Assembly (NCBI RefSeq): GCF_000993805.1
Contig: NZ_CP009961.1
Coordinates: forward strand, 396,001-460,000
Length of the DNA stretch: 64,000 nt
Origin: Thermofilum uzonense
GTDB lineage: Archaea; Thermoproteota; Thermoprotei; Thermofilales; Thermofilaceae
Direction of reading: 5' to 3'
Under the pieces are notes generated by a model. That model saw nothing but the letters and a program-made list of their open reading frames with translations. It searched no databases and had not been told where the DNA came from. Within the stretch, counting starts at the first letter, position 1, and each line of letters begins with the position of its first letter. This document shows positions 17,106-25,867 of this stretch, piece by piece. The translations under genes and the position numbers were made by a program.

Positions 17106-17933
17106 ATGATGCAAGGCTCGGCAGCAACGGGACACATAGTAGCAGTGGGGACAAGTCTCATCAGGAACCTCGCCCAGAAAGGAAAAGAATTAGGGATTCC
17201 AGATAATATTCTCAGAGAGTTCTCCGAATGGACAAGAGCCGCACCCCGTAGCCCTACAGATGCTATTGCTGGAGGGAGGGCAGCCGTGGGTACAGAGGAG
17301 TTTGAAACGGCCTTAAGGGCCCTTGGAGGGCAGCCCTTCGAGCTGAGCGCAGAGCTAAACGCGATGAGACCTTATCTTGAAAGAGGAATAGTCAGAGCCC
17401 TTACGCTCTTAGCATCAGACACAGGTGTCTCAGAGTTCCAGGCTAGAGTCCTCGCGAGCTACCTTGAGGCGGAGGGTGTTGAGGTTGAAGTTCAAAGGGT
17501 TCAAGACCTGGGTATTGACTTCCAAAAGGGGCTCTTCAATCTCCTTGACAGCATAGTAAAGAAATTTGTCGAGTACAGGGAGAAGGGACTCGTAGTCTAC
17601 ATTAACCTTACGGGAGGCTTTAAGCTGGAGTCCGCTATTCTATACCTTGCTGCTTGTCTCACACTAGGACAAGGTAAGGCCTACTACATACATGAGACAA
17701 TGAGGGATACCGTAGAGGTTCCGATAATCCCTGTTATGCCGGATCCACAGCTTTTACGGCTTTTAGATTTATTATCAAGGGGCGGTGGGAGCTTAGATAC
17801 CCTACAGTCTCAACTAACGAGAGATTCCATAAGGAAACTTCTAGAATCTGGGGTTCTTGTTCAAACAGGCGGCGAGCTAAAAGTCAGAGATTGGATAAAG
17901 CTCCTGATCAACAAGGAATATCAAAGAAAATAA
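17106..17933 (+). CDS. CARF-domain protein, Crn1-like cyclic-oligoadenylate ring nuclease (orphan)
   Basis: A 275-residue protein with a CARF domain of the APE2256 family followed by a C-terminal winged helix (about 215-270). CARF hallmarks are VGTSLIRN at 14-21 and NLTGGFKLES at 167-176. Crn1 ring nucleases such as Sso2081 use the Ser of the first motif and the Lys of the second to cleave cyclic tetra-adenylate, and here these are Ser17 and Lys173. Such enzymes switch off type III CRISPR signalling. No CRISPR array, effector complex or adaptation gene is adjacent; Cas6 lies 3.4 kb away. A role as a cOA-responsive transcription factor through the winged helix is the alternative. Confidence 0.8.
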   Translation: MMQGSAATGHIVAVGTSLIRNLAQKGKELGIPDNILREFSEWTRAAPRSPTDAIAGGRAAVGTEEFETALRALGGQPFELSAELNAMRPYLERGIVRALTLLASDTGVSEFQARVLASYLEAEGVEVEVQRVQDLGIDFQKGLFNLLDSIVKKFVEYREKGLVVYINLTGGFKLESAILYLAACLTLGQGKAYYIHETMRDTVEVPIIPVMPDPQLLRLLDLLSRGGGSLDTLQSQLTRDSIRKLLESGVLVQTGGELKVRDWIKLLINKEYQRK

Positions 17934-18018
17934 TTTTATTCATAGCTTAAAGATTTTTATTTCTTCTCCCTTTTAATCTACTGCTTTATACTACTTTCTC
18001 AGTGAAGAAAACAGCTAA

Positions 18019-19050
18019 CTATTCTGATACTCTGACTTGAATTTTCATCTGTCTTCCACTAATGGCTTCTTCGAAAGCATCGGCTATGCTTTCCAAGGGG
18101 TATACGGCAGTGACAAGCTCCTGTACCTGAACGGTTTTCTCCTTCAGCATCCTGAGGGCCACATCCATATCCTTAAGCTGGTAGTCTGATACCCCTACTA
18201 CAATTTTCTCCGCATAGTGTATGTTGTTTAGATCAGTCTGTGGCTCACTCCTCGGATGGATGCTACCAAAAAGAGCTATGATGGATCCATTGCGAGAGTT
18301 TTCTAGTGCAAAAGCCATGGTCTCCCGGCTTAAGGCTGTTATGGTAACCTTGTCGGCTCCGAGTCCATTGCTAAGCGAATAGACGACCTGCTTTGCCTCT
18401 ACGGGCGTATATGCATTAATCCCTAGTCTTCTAGCAAATTCGATACGTTCCTCCTTGACCTCTGAGATTATTGGAATCGCTCCTAGTGCACGTACCACTA
18501 ACGCTGAAAGGACGCCCATAGGTCCTCCGCCTACAACGAGAACAACCTCGGAGGGCTCGATTTTGAGTTTCCTGACGCTATTCAACACAACGGCTAAAGG
18601 CTCAGCATAGGCTGCAACATCTAAAGGGAGTTTCTCAGGTATCTTATGAACCCATTTAGCGGGAACTTTCATGAACTCCGCGTATCCTCTACCAACGGCG
18701 AGCTTCCGGGGGCATAAATTATGCCTGCCGTCTCTACAGAAAAAACAGTCGAGACATGACACATAACTGTCCGGGACCACTAATTCTCCAGGAGTAACTC
18801 CATTTACGTCTTCTCCCACCTCTTCAACTACTCCACTAACCTCGTGGCCAGTCAGACCATAGGAAGAAGAGCCGTATTCTAAACGACCATCCCACAATTC
18901 AGGTTTACTCAAGCCCAAGTAATACCGGATATCTGTTGGACACACGCCGACAGTGTGGACCTTGATGAGGATTTCTCCCTTACCGATTTTTAAATCACTG
19001 ATCTCCTTGACTTCAACACTTCTCGGAGCTTTTAAAATTGCAGCCCTCAT
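18019..19050 (-). CDS. Zinc-dependent medium-chain sugar/polyol dehydrogenase
   Basis: A 343-residue MDR-family dehydrogenase. Catalytic zinc ligands fit Cys37 and His69-Glu70, with Glu150 in AEPLAV; the structural zinc lobe has Cys99, Cys102, Cys105 and Cys113. The nucleotide fold contains VVGGGPMGVL near 170-180. The pattern matches threonine, sorbitol and glucose dehydrogenases. The gene is 3 bp from the class I aldolase gene, and an FGGY kinase is divergently transcribed from the same promoter region. It therefore probably oxidises a polyol or sugar acid to a ketose that the kinase and aldolase degrade; the exact substrate is unknown. Confidence 0.87.
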   Translation of the reverse strand: MRAAILKAPRSVEVKEISDLKIGKGEILIKVHTVGVCPTDIRYYLGLSKPELWDGRLEYGSSSYGLTGHEVSGVVEEVGEDVNGVTPGELVVPDSYVSCLDCFFCRDGRHNLCPRKLAVGRGYAEFMKVPAKWVHKIPEKLPLDVAAYAEPLAVVLNSVRKLKIEPSEVVLVVGGGPMGVLSALVVRALGAIPIISEVKEERIEFARRLGINAYTPVEAKQVVYSLSNGLGADKVTITALSRETMAFALENSRNGSIIALFGSIHPRSEPQTDLNNIHYAEKIVVGVSDYQLKDMDVALRMLKEKTVQVQELVTAVYPLESIADAFEEAISGRQMKIQVRVSE

Positions 19051-19053
19051 CCT

Positions 19054-19767
19054 TTAGACCTCTTCAACTAGTTTCCTTATCCTAGAAGCAGCTTCACGGG
19101 GATTAGGCGATTGAAATATGTTTCGTCCAATAGCGACTCCCTGTGCTCCTGCTCTCAAAGCTTTCTCGATTACCTTGTAGATGTCTATCGAGCCCTTCTC
19201 ACCACCCGCTATTATGACTGGTACAGGGACAGCCTCCACAATTGTTTCGAATGGCTCAGCATAAGCTGTTTTCACTATGTCGCCACCGTACTCAGCCGCC
19301 ACGCGTGCGATGCGGGCTATCTGGTGGGCATCATAGATTACCTTACCCTGAGGATCTACTGGTATTACTTCATTAATATATATCAGTCCAAAATCATAGG
19401 CTGCTCTAGCCACAGCCCTCATCTTCTCAGAAGTCAAGGGGTCGAGCGGGGCTTTTCCAAAGTAAGCTGTCTTAACACCAACAACGTCCAGTTTTGCGGC
19501 GAATTCAACAGCCTTAGGATCAAAGGGAATGTTAAGAATTACCTCTGTCTTGCCTATCAACAGTTTAAAATAGGAGAGGTATACTCCCTCGTTGAGTATC
19601 AGCGCGTTGGGTTTCTCGTTGAGTATCTCGTTGAAGAGTCTGGGCATGTCTTGTAGACCTTCATAGATCGCATCCTCTCCCCCGTGATCGAGTGCTACTA
19701 TGAATAACCTCTTAGAATTTTTTGTGAGTCTGCTCCAACGACTATATTTTCCCGGGGTATCCAACAT
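19054..19767 (-). CDS. Class I (DhnA/LsrF-type) aldolase
   Basis: A 237-residue Schiff-base aldolase of the archaeal FbaB/LsrF type. VALDHGGED near the N-terminus is the usual strand-1 motif, Lys166 in DIVKTAYAEP is the predicted Schiff-base lysine, and the phosphate-binding loops are IAGGEKG and AIGRNIFQ near the C-terminus. The start at the ATG at 19767 is preferred over an upstream TTG because it begins at the conserved region. Neighbours are a dehydrogenase (3 bp downstream) and a divergent sugar kinase, so cleavage of a ketose 1-phosphate into a triose phosphate and an aldehyde is a reasonable guess. Fructose-bisphosphate aldolase activity is the alternative. Confidence 0.85.
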   Translation of the reverse strand: MLDTPGKYSRWSRLTKNSKRLFIVALDHGGEDAIYEGLQDMPRLFNEILNEKPNALILNEGVYLSYFKLLIGKTEVILNIPFDPKAVEFAAKLDVVGVKTAYFGKAPLDPLTSEKMRAVARAAYDFGLIYINEVIPVDPQGKVIYDAHQIARIARVAAEYGGDIVKTAYAEPFETIVEAVPVPVIIAGGEKGSIDIYKVIEKALRAGAQGVAIGRNIFQSPNPREAASRIRKLVEEV

Positions 19768-19794
19768 GTTTTGTCCCTTTTTCAAAACATATGA

Positions 19795-19806
19795 AATTTA
19801 TATTTT
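19795..19806. promoter_or_regulatory. Shared bidirectional promoter of the sugar module
   Basis: The AAATTTATATTT stretch reads as a TATA box on both strands. On the plus strand it lies about 25 bp before the GTG at 19825 (kinase). On the minus strand it lies about 30 bp before the ATG at 19767 (aldolase). The two operon arms therefore appear to be driven from one AT-rich core. Confidence 0.55.
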
Positions 19807-19824
19807 TTGTGTAGAATTACAAAT

Positions 19825-21297
19825 GTGTCAAATTATCTGTTAGGTATAGATTTGGGTACCACGGGTTGCAAAGCGTTGCTCATAGACGAGAATGGGAGCA
19901 AGTTTGCCACCGCAACCGCACCAATATCCACCATTGCTTTTAGGAACATAAGAGAGCAGAACACCTCCGAGTGGCGGAAGGCAGTTACTGAATCGACTAG
20001 AAAAGTTACAAAGAACCTCAAAGGTAAACTTGAAGGGATAATCTCAATAGGAGTGACAGGACATTTTCCGAGCTTTGTCCCCCTCCTCAACGGGAAGGAA
20101 GCGGGTAACGCCATACTATACTCTGATCTCCGTGTTAAACCTGAAAGGATACTTAGACCAGCCGATTTGAAAACAATTGAAGATTTGACAGGTCTGCCTA
20201 GAGAGATATTCCCCAGTCTAACCTCCTTCAAACTCTCTTATCTTAGACGAAAAGGCGTAAAGTTCAATTCTTTCCTACCAGCCAAAGACTACATCAGATA
20301 CCTTCTGACAAGCGAGTTTTCCACCGATTGGCTTGAAGCATGGTGGACCGGTCTTTTCTCTAATGGGAAATGGTCTCATGAGATCCTGGAGATGTTAGGG
20401 CTAGAGGATGTCGAATTGCCCTTAATAAGAAATCCGGGTGAGGTTGCAGGAGAGCTAACAAGGGAGGCTTCAAGGATGCTTGGTCTAAAGGAAAAAACCC
20501 CCGTTGCTACAGGGACAATCGACGGTATGGCGGCCTTCATAGGAGGAGGACCATTAGAACCTGGTGATGCTGTGATTTCCTCCGGCTCAACGGATATCAT
20601 AGCCATGATGACGTTGCAGAAACCTAAAACCCGTAATCCCTCCTTTTACTCGTGGCCTTACTTTGAAGGGTCTACCTTCGTGCTATATTCTTCTACAGCC
20701 TCCTCAGGCTTATCAGTACAGTTCTATCTCCGACTATTTAACACTCTCGGGCTAGATATTGAAGGCTTAACTAGGAGGGCTGCTAAGAGGCCCCCAGGAT
20801 CCTTAAATCTCCTTTTTCTGCCTTACCTGCAAGGAGAGTATGCGCCATTCTTTAGTCCCAGTGTTAGGGGGGCACTTTTCGGACTGGATTTGACGCACGA
20901 CACAGTTACCATCTTCAGGGCTTTCCTTGAGGGTATAAGTTTCTCCGATAGACACGTCTTGGAAGAGATGCAGTATCTAGGCCAACCCTTAAAGCGTATA
21001 CGGATAGGCGGAGGAGGTTCGGCAAACGCTCTATGGAATGAGATTAGAGCTAGCGTGCTAGGTGTAAACGTTGAGGTTCTCAAGGTCAAGGCACTCTCTG
21101 CTCTTGGAGCGGCAATCCTGGCTGGCCAATCGATAGGGTTATTCAGGTCGCTTAAAGAGTCAGCTCTAAGACTGATAAGAACTGAGTACGTCGTGAAGCC
21201 CAGGCCTGACTGGACTAGAAGGTATGACAAGCTCTACAGGGATTACTTGAGACTATCTTCCCTGACTAGAAGTTTTTACAGGTCAAGCCGGGTATGA
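19825..21297 (+). CDS. FGGY-family carbohydrate kinase
   Basis: A sugar kinase of about 490 residues with the N-terminal phosphate loop LLGIDLGTTGCKALLID and the C-terminal adenosine motif RIGGGGSANALWNEI, both diagnostic of FGGY kinases (xylulose, ribulose, glycerol and related sugars). The GTG at 19825 is preferred over the TTG at 19807 because it sits about 25 bp from the shared TATA box and immediately before the fold. It is divergent from the aldolase-dehydrogenase pair. Together they could oxidise a polyol, phosphorylate the ketose and split it. The sugar is not predictable from sequence. Confidence 0.9.
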   Translation: MSNYLLGIDLGTTGCKALLIDENGSKFATATAPISTIAFRNIREQNTSEWRKAVTESTRKVTKNLKGKLEGIISIGVTGHFPSFVPLLNGKEAGNAILYSDLRVKPERILRPADLKTIEDLTGLPREIFPSLTSFKLSYLRRKGVKFNSFLPAKDYIRYLLTSEFSTDWLEAWWTGLFSNGKWSHEILEMLGLEDVELPLIRNPGEVAGELTREASRMLGLKEKTPVATGTIDGMAAFIGGGPLEPGDAVISSGSTDIIAMMTLQKPKTRNPSFYSWPYFEGSTFVLYSSTASSGLSVQFYLRLFNTLGLDIEGLTRRAAKRPPGSLNLLFLPYLQGEYAPFFSPSVRGALFGLDLTHDTVTIFRAFLEGISFSDRHVLEEMQYLGQPLKRIRIGGGGSANALWNEIRASVLGVNVEVLKVKALSALGAAILAGQSIGLFRSLKESALRLIRTEYVVKPRPDWTRRYDKLYRDYLRLSSLTRSFYRSSRV

Positions 21298-21337
21298 CTA
21301 TACTACTCCACAGGACTTCTATACCTATGGGCTCAGC

Positions 21338-22189
21338 TTACTGCGAAGTATTGGTGGTATTTTTCGGGGTCAACGGCTTAACGCTTATAACGCCATAGCC
21401 CGCGCTCCTGTTGCCTCCAACGTTAACGATTTCCCCCAGTTTTAACAGCCCGGTAACAAGCCTTCTATCCTGCACAGAGGCACCTGGTTTGAACGTTATC
21501 CTTACCCAACCAGTAAAACCATTCGGAGCCGGTTTTGAAGCCACCATTTTAGGCGTCTTTATGCTTATTCCGCTAATGTAAACCTTTTCAGCTAGCTCCT
21601 GAGGCCTTGGCAGGTCAAGTCCCGTAAGTGCGTGAGCTGAGGCTATCAGGCTAGAAAACAGATGCTGAGGATCGGGATAGAGAACCTTGTATCTTTGATC
21701 CCCGCTAAGCGGGTTGAAATAGGTTGGTGTTATGAATCGTACATCAAGAGAGCTTATCTCCGCTTCACTCCCTCCCGCCAAGATGTCTCTCGGATTTACA
21801 ACTCTTAGTGAGACGCCCTCCACTCTAAACTCAATCCCTTTTACGATGAGACCAGGAGCAGCTGGAAGAACCTCTGAGATAAAACTCCTCGAAATTGTAT
21901 CGTCGAGAAAAGACACTTCCAGTACAGCTAGGGCTCCAGGCTCAAACAGCACTCCACTTTCAGCGCTTGCCTGTTCGCGGCTCTTGACCAGCCTAAACCC
22001 AGACCTAAACGTTATTGGTTTTAGCGAATAGGGGGATCGTTTTGCATCATGGAGCCTCCGTGCAAGCTTTTCGCTAGCCTGCGCGACTATAGAGAGAAAA
22101 GCCCCCCTGCTCTCACTACCGTTAAACCAGGGGAGCGATCCACCGTTTATCGCGATGAGCTCGATTTGAGCGACGGTGACATACGGCAT
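21338..22189 (-). CDS. cas6: Cas6-family CRISPR RNA endoribonuclease (orphan)
   Basis: A 283-residue RAMP-fold protein. The glycine-rich loop near the C-terminus, VGGNRSAGYGVI at 257-268, and the mid-protein signature RFITPTYF with DPQHLFSSLI at 173-182 match Cas6. His47 in RRLHDAKRSP is a candidate catalytic residue. Cas6 cuts within CRISPR repeats to mature crRNAs. There is no array, Cascade or Cas1-Cas2 gene near it; only the CARF protein at 17.1 kb is CRISPR-related. Its ATG follows the stop codon of a 69-codon gene by 1 bp, so the two are probably translated together. Confidence 0.82.
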   Translation of the reverse strand: MPYVTVAQIELIAINGGSLPWFNGSESRGAFLSIVAQASEKLARRLHDAKRSPYSLKPITFRSGFRLVKSREQASAESGVLFEPGALAVLEVSFLDDTISRSFISEVLPAAPGLIVKGIEFRVEGVSLRVVNPRDILAGGSEAEISSLDVRFITPTYFNPLSGDQRYKVLYPDPQHLFSSLIASAHALTGLDLPRPQELAEKVYISGISIKTPKMVASKPAPNGFTGWVRITFKPGASVQDRRLVTGLLKLGEIVNVGGNRSAGYGVISVKPLTPKNTTNTSQ

Positions 22190-22190
22190 A

Positions 22191-22400
22191 TCAAGACACC
22201 ATCATACGGGCTTGCACCTTTAGAGGCCTCATAGCTTCAAGCCCGATGGTTCTGGGGCTTCCAGGGAGATTGCTCACATGTAACGGCTCGAATGTTTGGC
22301 CAGTGTAAAATATCAGATTATTCCAGGCAAGGCTGAGAGGGGGCATATGAAATTTTTCCAGGGCTGTCCCATGGACTAATGAGTCAAGTTTTCTTCCCAA
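22191..22400 (-). CDS. Small protein encoded immediately upstream of cas6
   Basis: A 69-codon frame starting at TTG and ending 1 bp before the cas6 ATG. A CTTAAGATAA box at about 22422-22436 lies 25-30 bp upstream, consistent with a leaderless transcript carrying both genes. The sequence has balanced composition (for example LSLAWNNLIFYTGQTFEPLHV) but matches no family I recognise. It could be a real small partner, or the C-terminal remnant of a larger gene, because the frame stays open for some codons upstream of the TTG before a TAA. Confidence 0.4.
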   Translation of the reverse strand: MGRKLDSLVHGTALEKFHMPPLSLAWNNLIFYTGQTFEPLHVSNLPGSPRTIGLEAMRPLKVQARMMVS

Positions 22401-22464
22401 TACGATGTCACCCGTTGTCCACCATTATCTTAAGTTGTATCCTAGACACTCTCCGCATTAAATG

Positions 22465-24303
22465 TTATCTTCCCTCGAGGTATTTCTCAAGGAAAGCTGC
22501 TAAGTATGATTGTTCTAGAGCCCTGACGGCAGACTTTGCCCCCATGTGTCCACTAGTTGTTTCAACCCTCAAGTAGACGGGATGCCCGGATCCGCGAGCC
22601 TTCTCTGCGAATTTCAAAGCATGGGCTGGGTGAACCCTGTCATCATTCAAGCCCGTAAAGATTAGCGTTGGAGGCATCCTCTTTTCGCTTGGAATGTTGT
22701 GATACGGGCTGTACCTAAACAGAATCTCACGCATCTTGGGGTCTTCAGGATCGCCGTACTCTGGGATCCAGTATCGCCCGACGTATAGTAGATGATACCG
22801 CAGCATATCCAGCACCGGATAGCCTATAAGCGCAGCATCCAAATATTCGGGCCATCTGGTCGCGAGCGCGGCTACTGTGAGACCCCCGTTGCTGGATCCC
22901 ATAGCTGCTACCCTAAAACCTAACGCTTTAAAGAATCTTGCAAAGCTCGCAACGTCCTTAAAGGTGTTTTCCTTGTTCTCAAGCATGCCTGCCCGATGCC
23001 AAGCTTCTCCCTCCTCTCTCCCCCCACGTGCATTAACTATCACGATAGCATAATCTCTCTCGAGAAGGTAATGGAAGAATGGATTATAGGATGGAGTTAA
23101 GCTTATCCCAAAACCCCCATAAGCGTATATGAGGACAGCCCTGGGTGGAGATGTGCGCGAAATGTAGAAGGCGTGAACCTTTACGCCGTCGCTGCTCCTT
23201 AGCCACAAGTCCTTGACTTCTAGATCGGGGATTGCCATGCTCGCATCCCAGGTTAAAGCCTCACCATCCCTAACCGTGAATAAAAGATGTCTATGAGAGG
23301 GGGTAGAGGCTAACAGGAGGAATTCTCCATTGTGCTCATCCTGTATAGATATCGAAGCATACCTTACAGGCATGCTGGGGCTGGACCAGGACTTCACGCG
23401 TAGGTCGTACAAGTTGACGTTATGGACGGCGTCCGTCATTGTTACCACTAGCAACTTGTCACCAGATACTAGAGCACTCTCAAGGATACCCCTAATACCC
23501 AACTCTTCTCCCTGGACAACTAGCTCATCCCCCGTATCCTTAGCCCTCACATAGACAGGCCCCTCAAACCAGCCCGCAAGCCGAATAGGGTGGTCGGCCT
23601 CCTCAACCAGACTCGAGCTCCAAGAGCCATACTCGATAACATAAAGCCTTGCACTGCGCCAGCCACGCTGCACAGTCACGGCTAAACGTGAAAAGTCCCC
23701 TGAAGCAAAGACCCTTCCCATGAGCTCGCCTGCACCAACTATTCCACTCCCCCACACGACCTCCTCTCTTCCATCCTGTAGCATTACAAGCCTCTCAGTG
23801 GGAATGTCTCCCCCATCAGGCGGCTTCTCAGTGCGGTAATTCCTAACATAGATGAGCGAGTCCCCCACCTTGTGGAAAGAGTCCACTATCCCATCCAGCA
23901 TATAGACAATTTCCCTATCATTAACGTCCACGATGTAAGTCTTGCTATAATCCCTGCCCTCGAGCGAGGCGGAGACAGCTACCAGTCTCTCAGAACCATG
24001 TACCTTTGAAATCCACGTGAAAACCTCTTTATCCGGGGAAGACAGGAGTTTTTCGCGTGTTCCATCCCTGTGTAGCAAGTAGACTTCCTCTGTCGAACCC
24101 CTGTATAGAACCGCTATGCCCTCGCGTATAAGCACGGCTCCCGCTACGCGCGGCTCGTCGTGAAGCTCGCGTATACGGGAGTAGTGCTTGTCTATAATGT
24201 TGGCTAAGAGCTCATTGACCTCGTTATTGAAACGGTTGATTATACTCCTCGTGCGTGGAGATTCTAAGTTCTCCAGCTCTATGAGTGGATCTTCGGCGCT
24301 CAT
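22465..24303 (-). CDS. S9 prolyl-oligopeptidase family serine peptidase
   Basis: A 612-residue peptidase with an N-terminal beta-propeller-like region (about 40-370) and a C-terminal alpha/beta hydrolase domain. The nucleophile is Ser471 in GSSNGG, the acid is in LNDDRVHPAHA near 554, and the catalytic His is near 586 in TSGHMGAKS. The oxyanion region is IYAYGGFGIS. S9A enzymes cleave short peptides after proline; cytosolic, with no signal peptide. It stands alone, reading towards the cas6 gene pair 64 bp downstream. Confidence 0.92.
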   Translation of the reverse strand: MSAEDPLIELENLESPRTRSIINRFNNEVNELLANIIDKHYSRIRELHDEPRVAGAVLIREGIAVLYRGSTEEVYLLHRDGTREKLLSSPDKEVFTWISKVHGSERLVAVSASLEGRDYSKTYIVDVNDREIVYMLDGIVDSFHKVGDSLIYVRNYRTEKPPDGGDIPTERLVMLQDGREEVVWGSGIVGAGELMGRVFASGDFSRLAVTVQRGWRSARLYVIEYGSWSSSLVEEADHPIRLAGWFEGPVYVRAKDTGDELVVQGEELGIRGILESALVSGDKLLVVTMTDAVHNVNLYDLRVKSWSSPSMPVRYASISIQDEHNGEFLLLASTPSHRHLLFTVRDGEALTWDASMAIPDLEVKDLWLRSSDGVKVHAFYISRTSPPRAVLIYAYGGFGISLTPSYNPFFHYLLERDYAIVIVNARGGREEGEAWHRAGMLENKENTFKDVASFARFFKALGFRVAAMGSSNGGLTVAALATRWPEYLDAALIGYPVLDMLRYHLLYVGRYWIPEYGDPEDPKMREILFRYSPYHNIPSEKRMPPTLIFTGLNDDRVHPAHALKFAEKARGSGHPVYLRVETTSGHMGAKSAVRALEQSYLAAFLEKYLEGR

Positions 24304-24385
24304 ATATTATTCATTACGATAAAACCAGTTTAAACTTTCCGAAAAAATCTTCAAATGGATTCCTATTAACACGTCATGTTATATT

Positions 24386-25867
24386 TTAAAAAACTCGAGA
24401 CAATAGATGAAAGTAAAAACAGATGGGCCTCAGCCCTGACCTCCTCCCCCGCCCTGAAGGGCGAGGGTCCTCAGGACGGATCATGGGTTTGTGGTTTACC
24501 GCCTTCATTTTCACCGCTTCATTGCTAGTGGGTGCACAACGCACCCACCCCGCTCCACTCGTCCAGCGGTAGACCACGGGCTGGGTCTTCAGCCCATTAC
24601 CCCTATCCCTCACGGGGAGTTCCCCCCTGCTCCCAGATCCTAGGGACTCGGGGATATGTAGGGAGATATGTAGGATATTAATAGCACCGTTTAGGTCTGC
24701 GTTTATGACCTTCCCCGTGCGGGGACACCTGAACAAACCACGTTTAACACGCCCACCCTCGTGGGCTTCCCCGCACAAGGAACAGAGTTTGGAAGTGTTT
24801 GCCTCGCTCACTTTGACGACCTTGATACCTAGTTCCTCCCCTATTTCCTCGAAACGTTTTATGACGTAGTTGTAGTTCCAGAAGTTCGCGGTGAGTTTAT
24901 TGCCGTGGTTCCTTGCGATCTCCTTTGGGTAGCCAACGACTACTTCCCTCACGCCCTTTCCTTGTAGCTCCTCCATCACCTTTCTCACCATACTGTTCAG
25001 AGCGTGTTTCAAGAACCTCCTCCTCTTGTCGTAAAGCAGTTTCAGCTTCCTACTCCCCTTTTGCTTATGTCTAGCTAGAACCTTCTGGACTACGCTTATC
25101 CTCTTGCTGTAATACTCATATAGAGAAAGCACGCTACCGCCCTTGAAGATGTACCACGTGCTGTCCTCGACGTAAACCGTGGCCAGGTTTACGATCCCTA
25201 AATCTACTGAAGCCCTCAGGTCGCCCTTATTTTCAGCTACATTTTTGACTTCGACTGGGATATATGCATACCAACTCCTCCTGGTTTTGTCGTAGATTAT
25301 CTCCAGCCTCCCTTGTTTCCCATGCCACTTGAGTTTCCCCTTAAACTCTAGCGAGAGCTTGAAGTCCTTCAGGTAGATGGTTCTATCCTCCTCGTCCACC
25401 TCGTAGCGGTCGTTCCTCACGATGACGGCCAGCCTGTACTCGCCGTTTTCGTCCTTCCAATATCCTGGAGGTCTCGGTTTGAACCACTTTGGTAATTTCC
25501 CCTCCCTCTTCTCTCTAACTAACTCAAAGAAGCTCCTCCAAGCCTCAGCGTTTTTCCTAGCAACTTGTTGTGCATTAACCTTTAATATGTGCTTGTATCT
25601 CTCGTAGACCTCTTTTTCCGTCTTTGTAAAGTCTATCTTCCTCCTCTCCTTGAACTGCTGCATTCGCAGTCAGTTCACTGTGTTCCAGCACTTGGCCGTA
25701 TGAACCGCTAGTTCAACGAGCCTCTCATGGACGTTCTTATCTACAACGAGTTTAACTATGTTGGTTCTCCTCGTCCTCTTTCTCCTTGAAGCCCTGGACT
25801 TCGCCCCACCCCCACCCCCCTGGAGGGGCGGGGCCACCGCAATTCCGCTCTCTTTCTTCCTGCTCAT
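24386..25867 (-). pseudogene. tnpB: IS605-type TnpB (RNA-guided nuclease) with in-frame TGA
   Basis: One reading frame runs from ATG 25867 to 24386 but is split by a single TGA after codon 65 (25670-25672). The N-terminal piece holds the basic leader and the first helices (RTNIVKLVVDKNVHERL). The second piece reopens three codons later at the ATG at 25663 and holds the rest. Numbered from that Met, RuvC motifs are Asp154 (VDLGIVN) and Asp323 (NADLNGA), with zinc-finger cysteines 294, 297 and 313. The usual RuvC-II Glu position reads VVVGYPKEI, so Glu248 or Glu287 may serve. No tnpA is present. A shortened protein from the ATG at 25663 is possible but would lack the N-terminal RNA-binding part. 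Confidence 0.8.
24430..24560 (-). ncRNA. Predicted TnpB guide RNA (omegaRNA) and element right end
   Basis: The last codons of tnpB run through a GC-rich stretch ending in the GCCCTGAAGGGC hairpin at 24451-24462. IS200/IS605-group elements encode their guide scaffold over the 3' end of tnpB and finish in such a hairpin. The limits given are approximate; the guide would be read from DNA just left of the hairpin. Confidence 0.4.

Noticed and set aside
20430-20460. A third copy of the GAGGTT repeat (GGGTGAGGTTGC)
   Set aside because: It lies inside the kinase coding sequence, lacks the CCCC and pairing arms, and is explained by the codons.
25660-25675. TGA read as selenocysteine in tnpB
   Set aside because: No SECIS-type hairpin is evident, and TnpB is not a known selenoprotein. 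A nonsense change is simpler.
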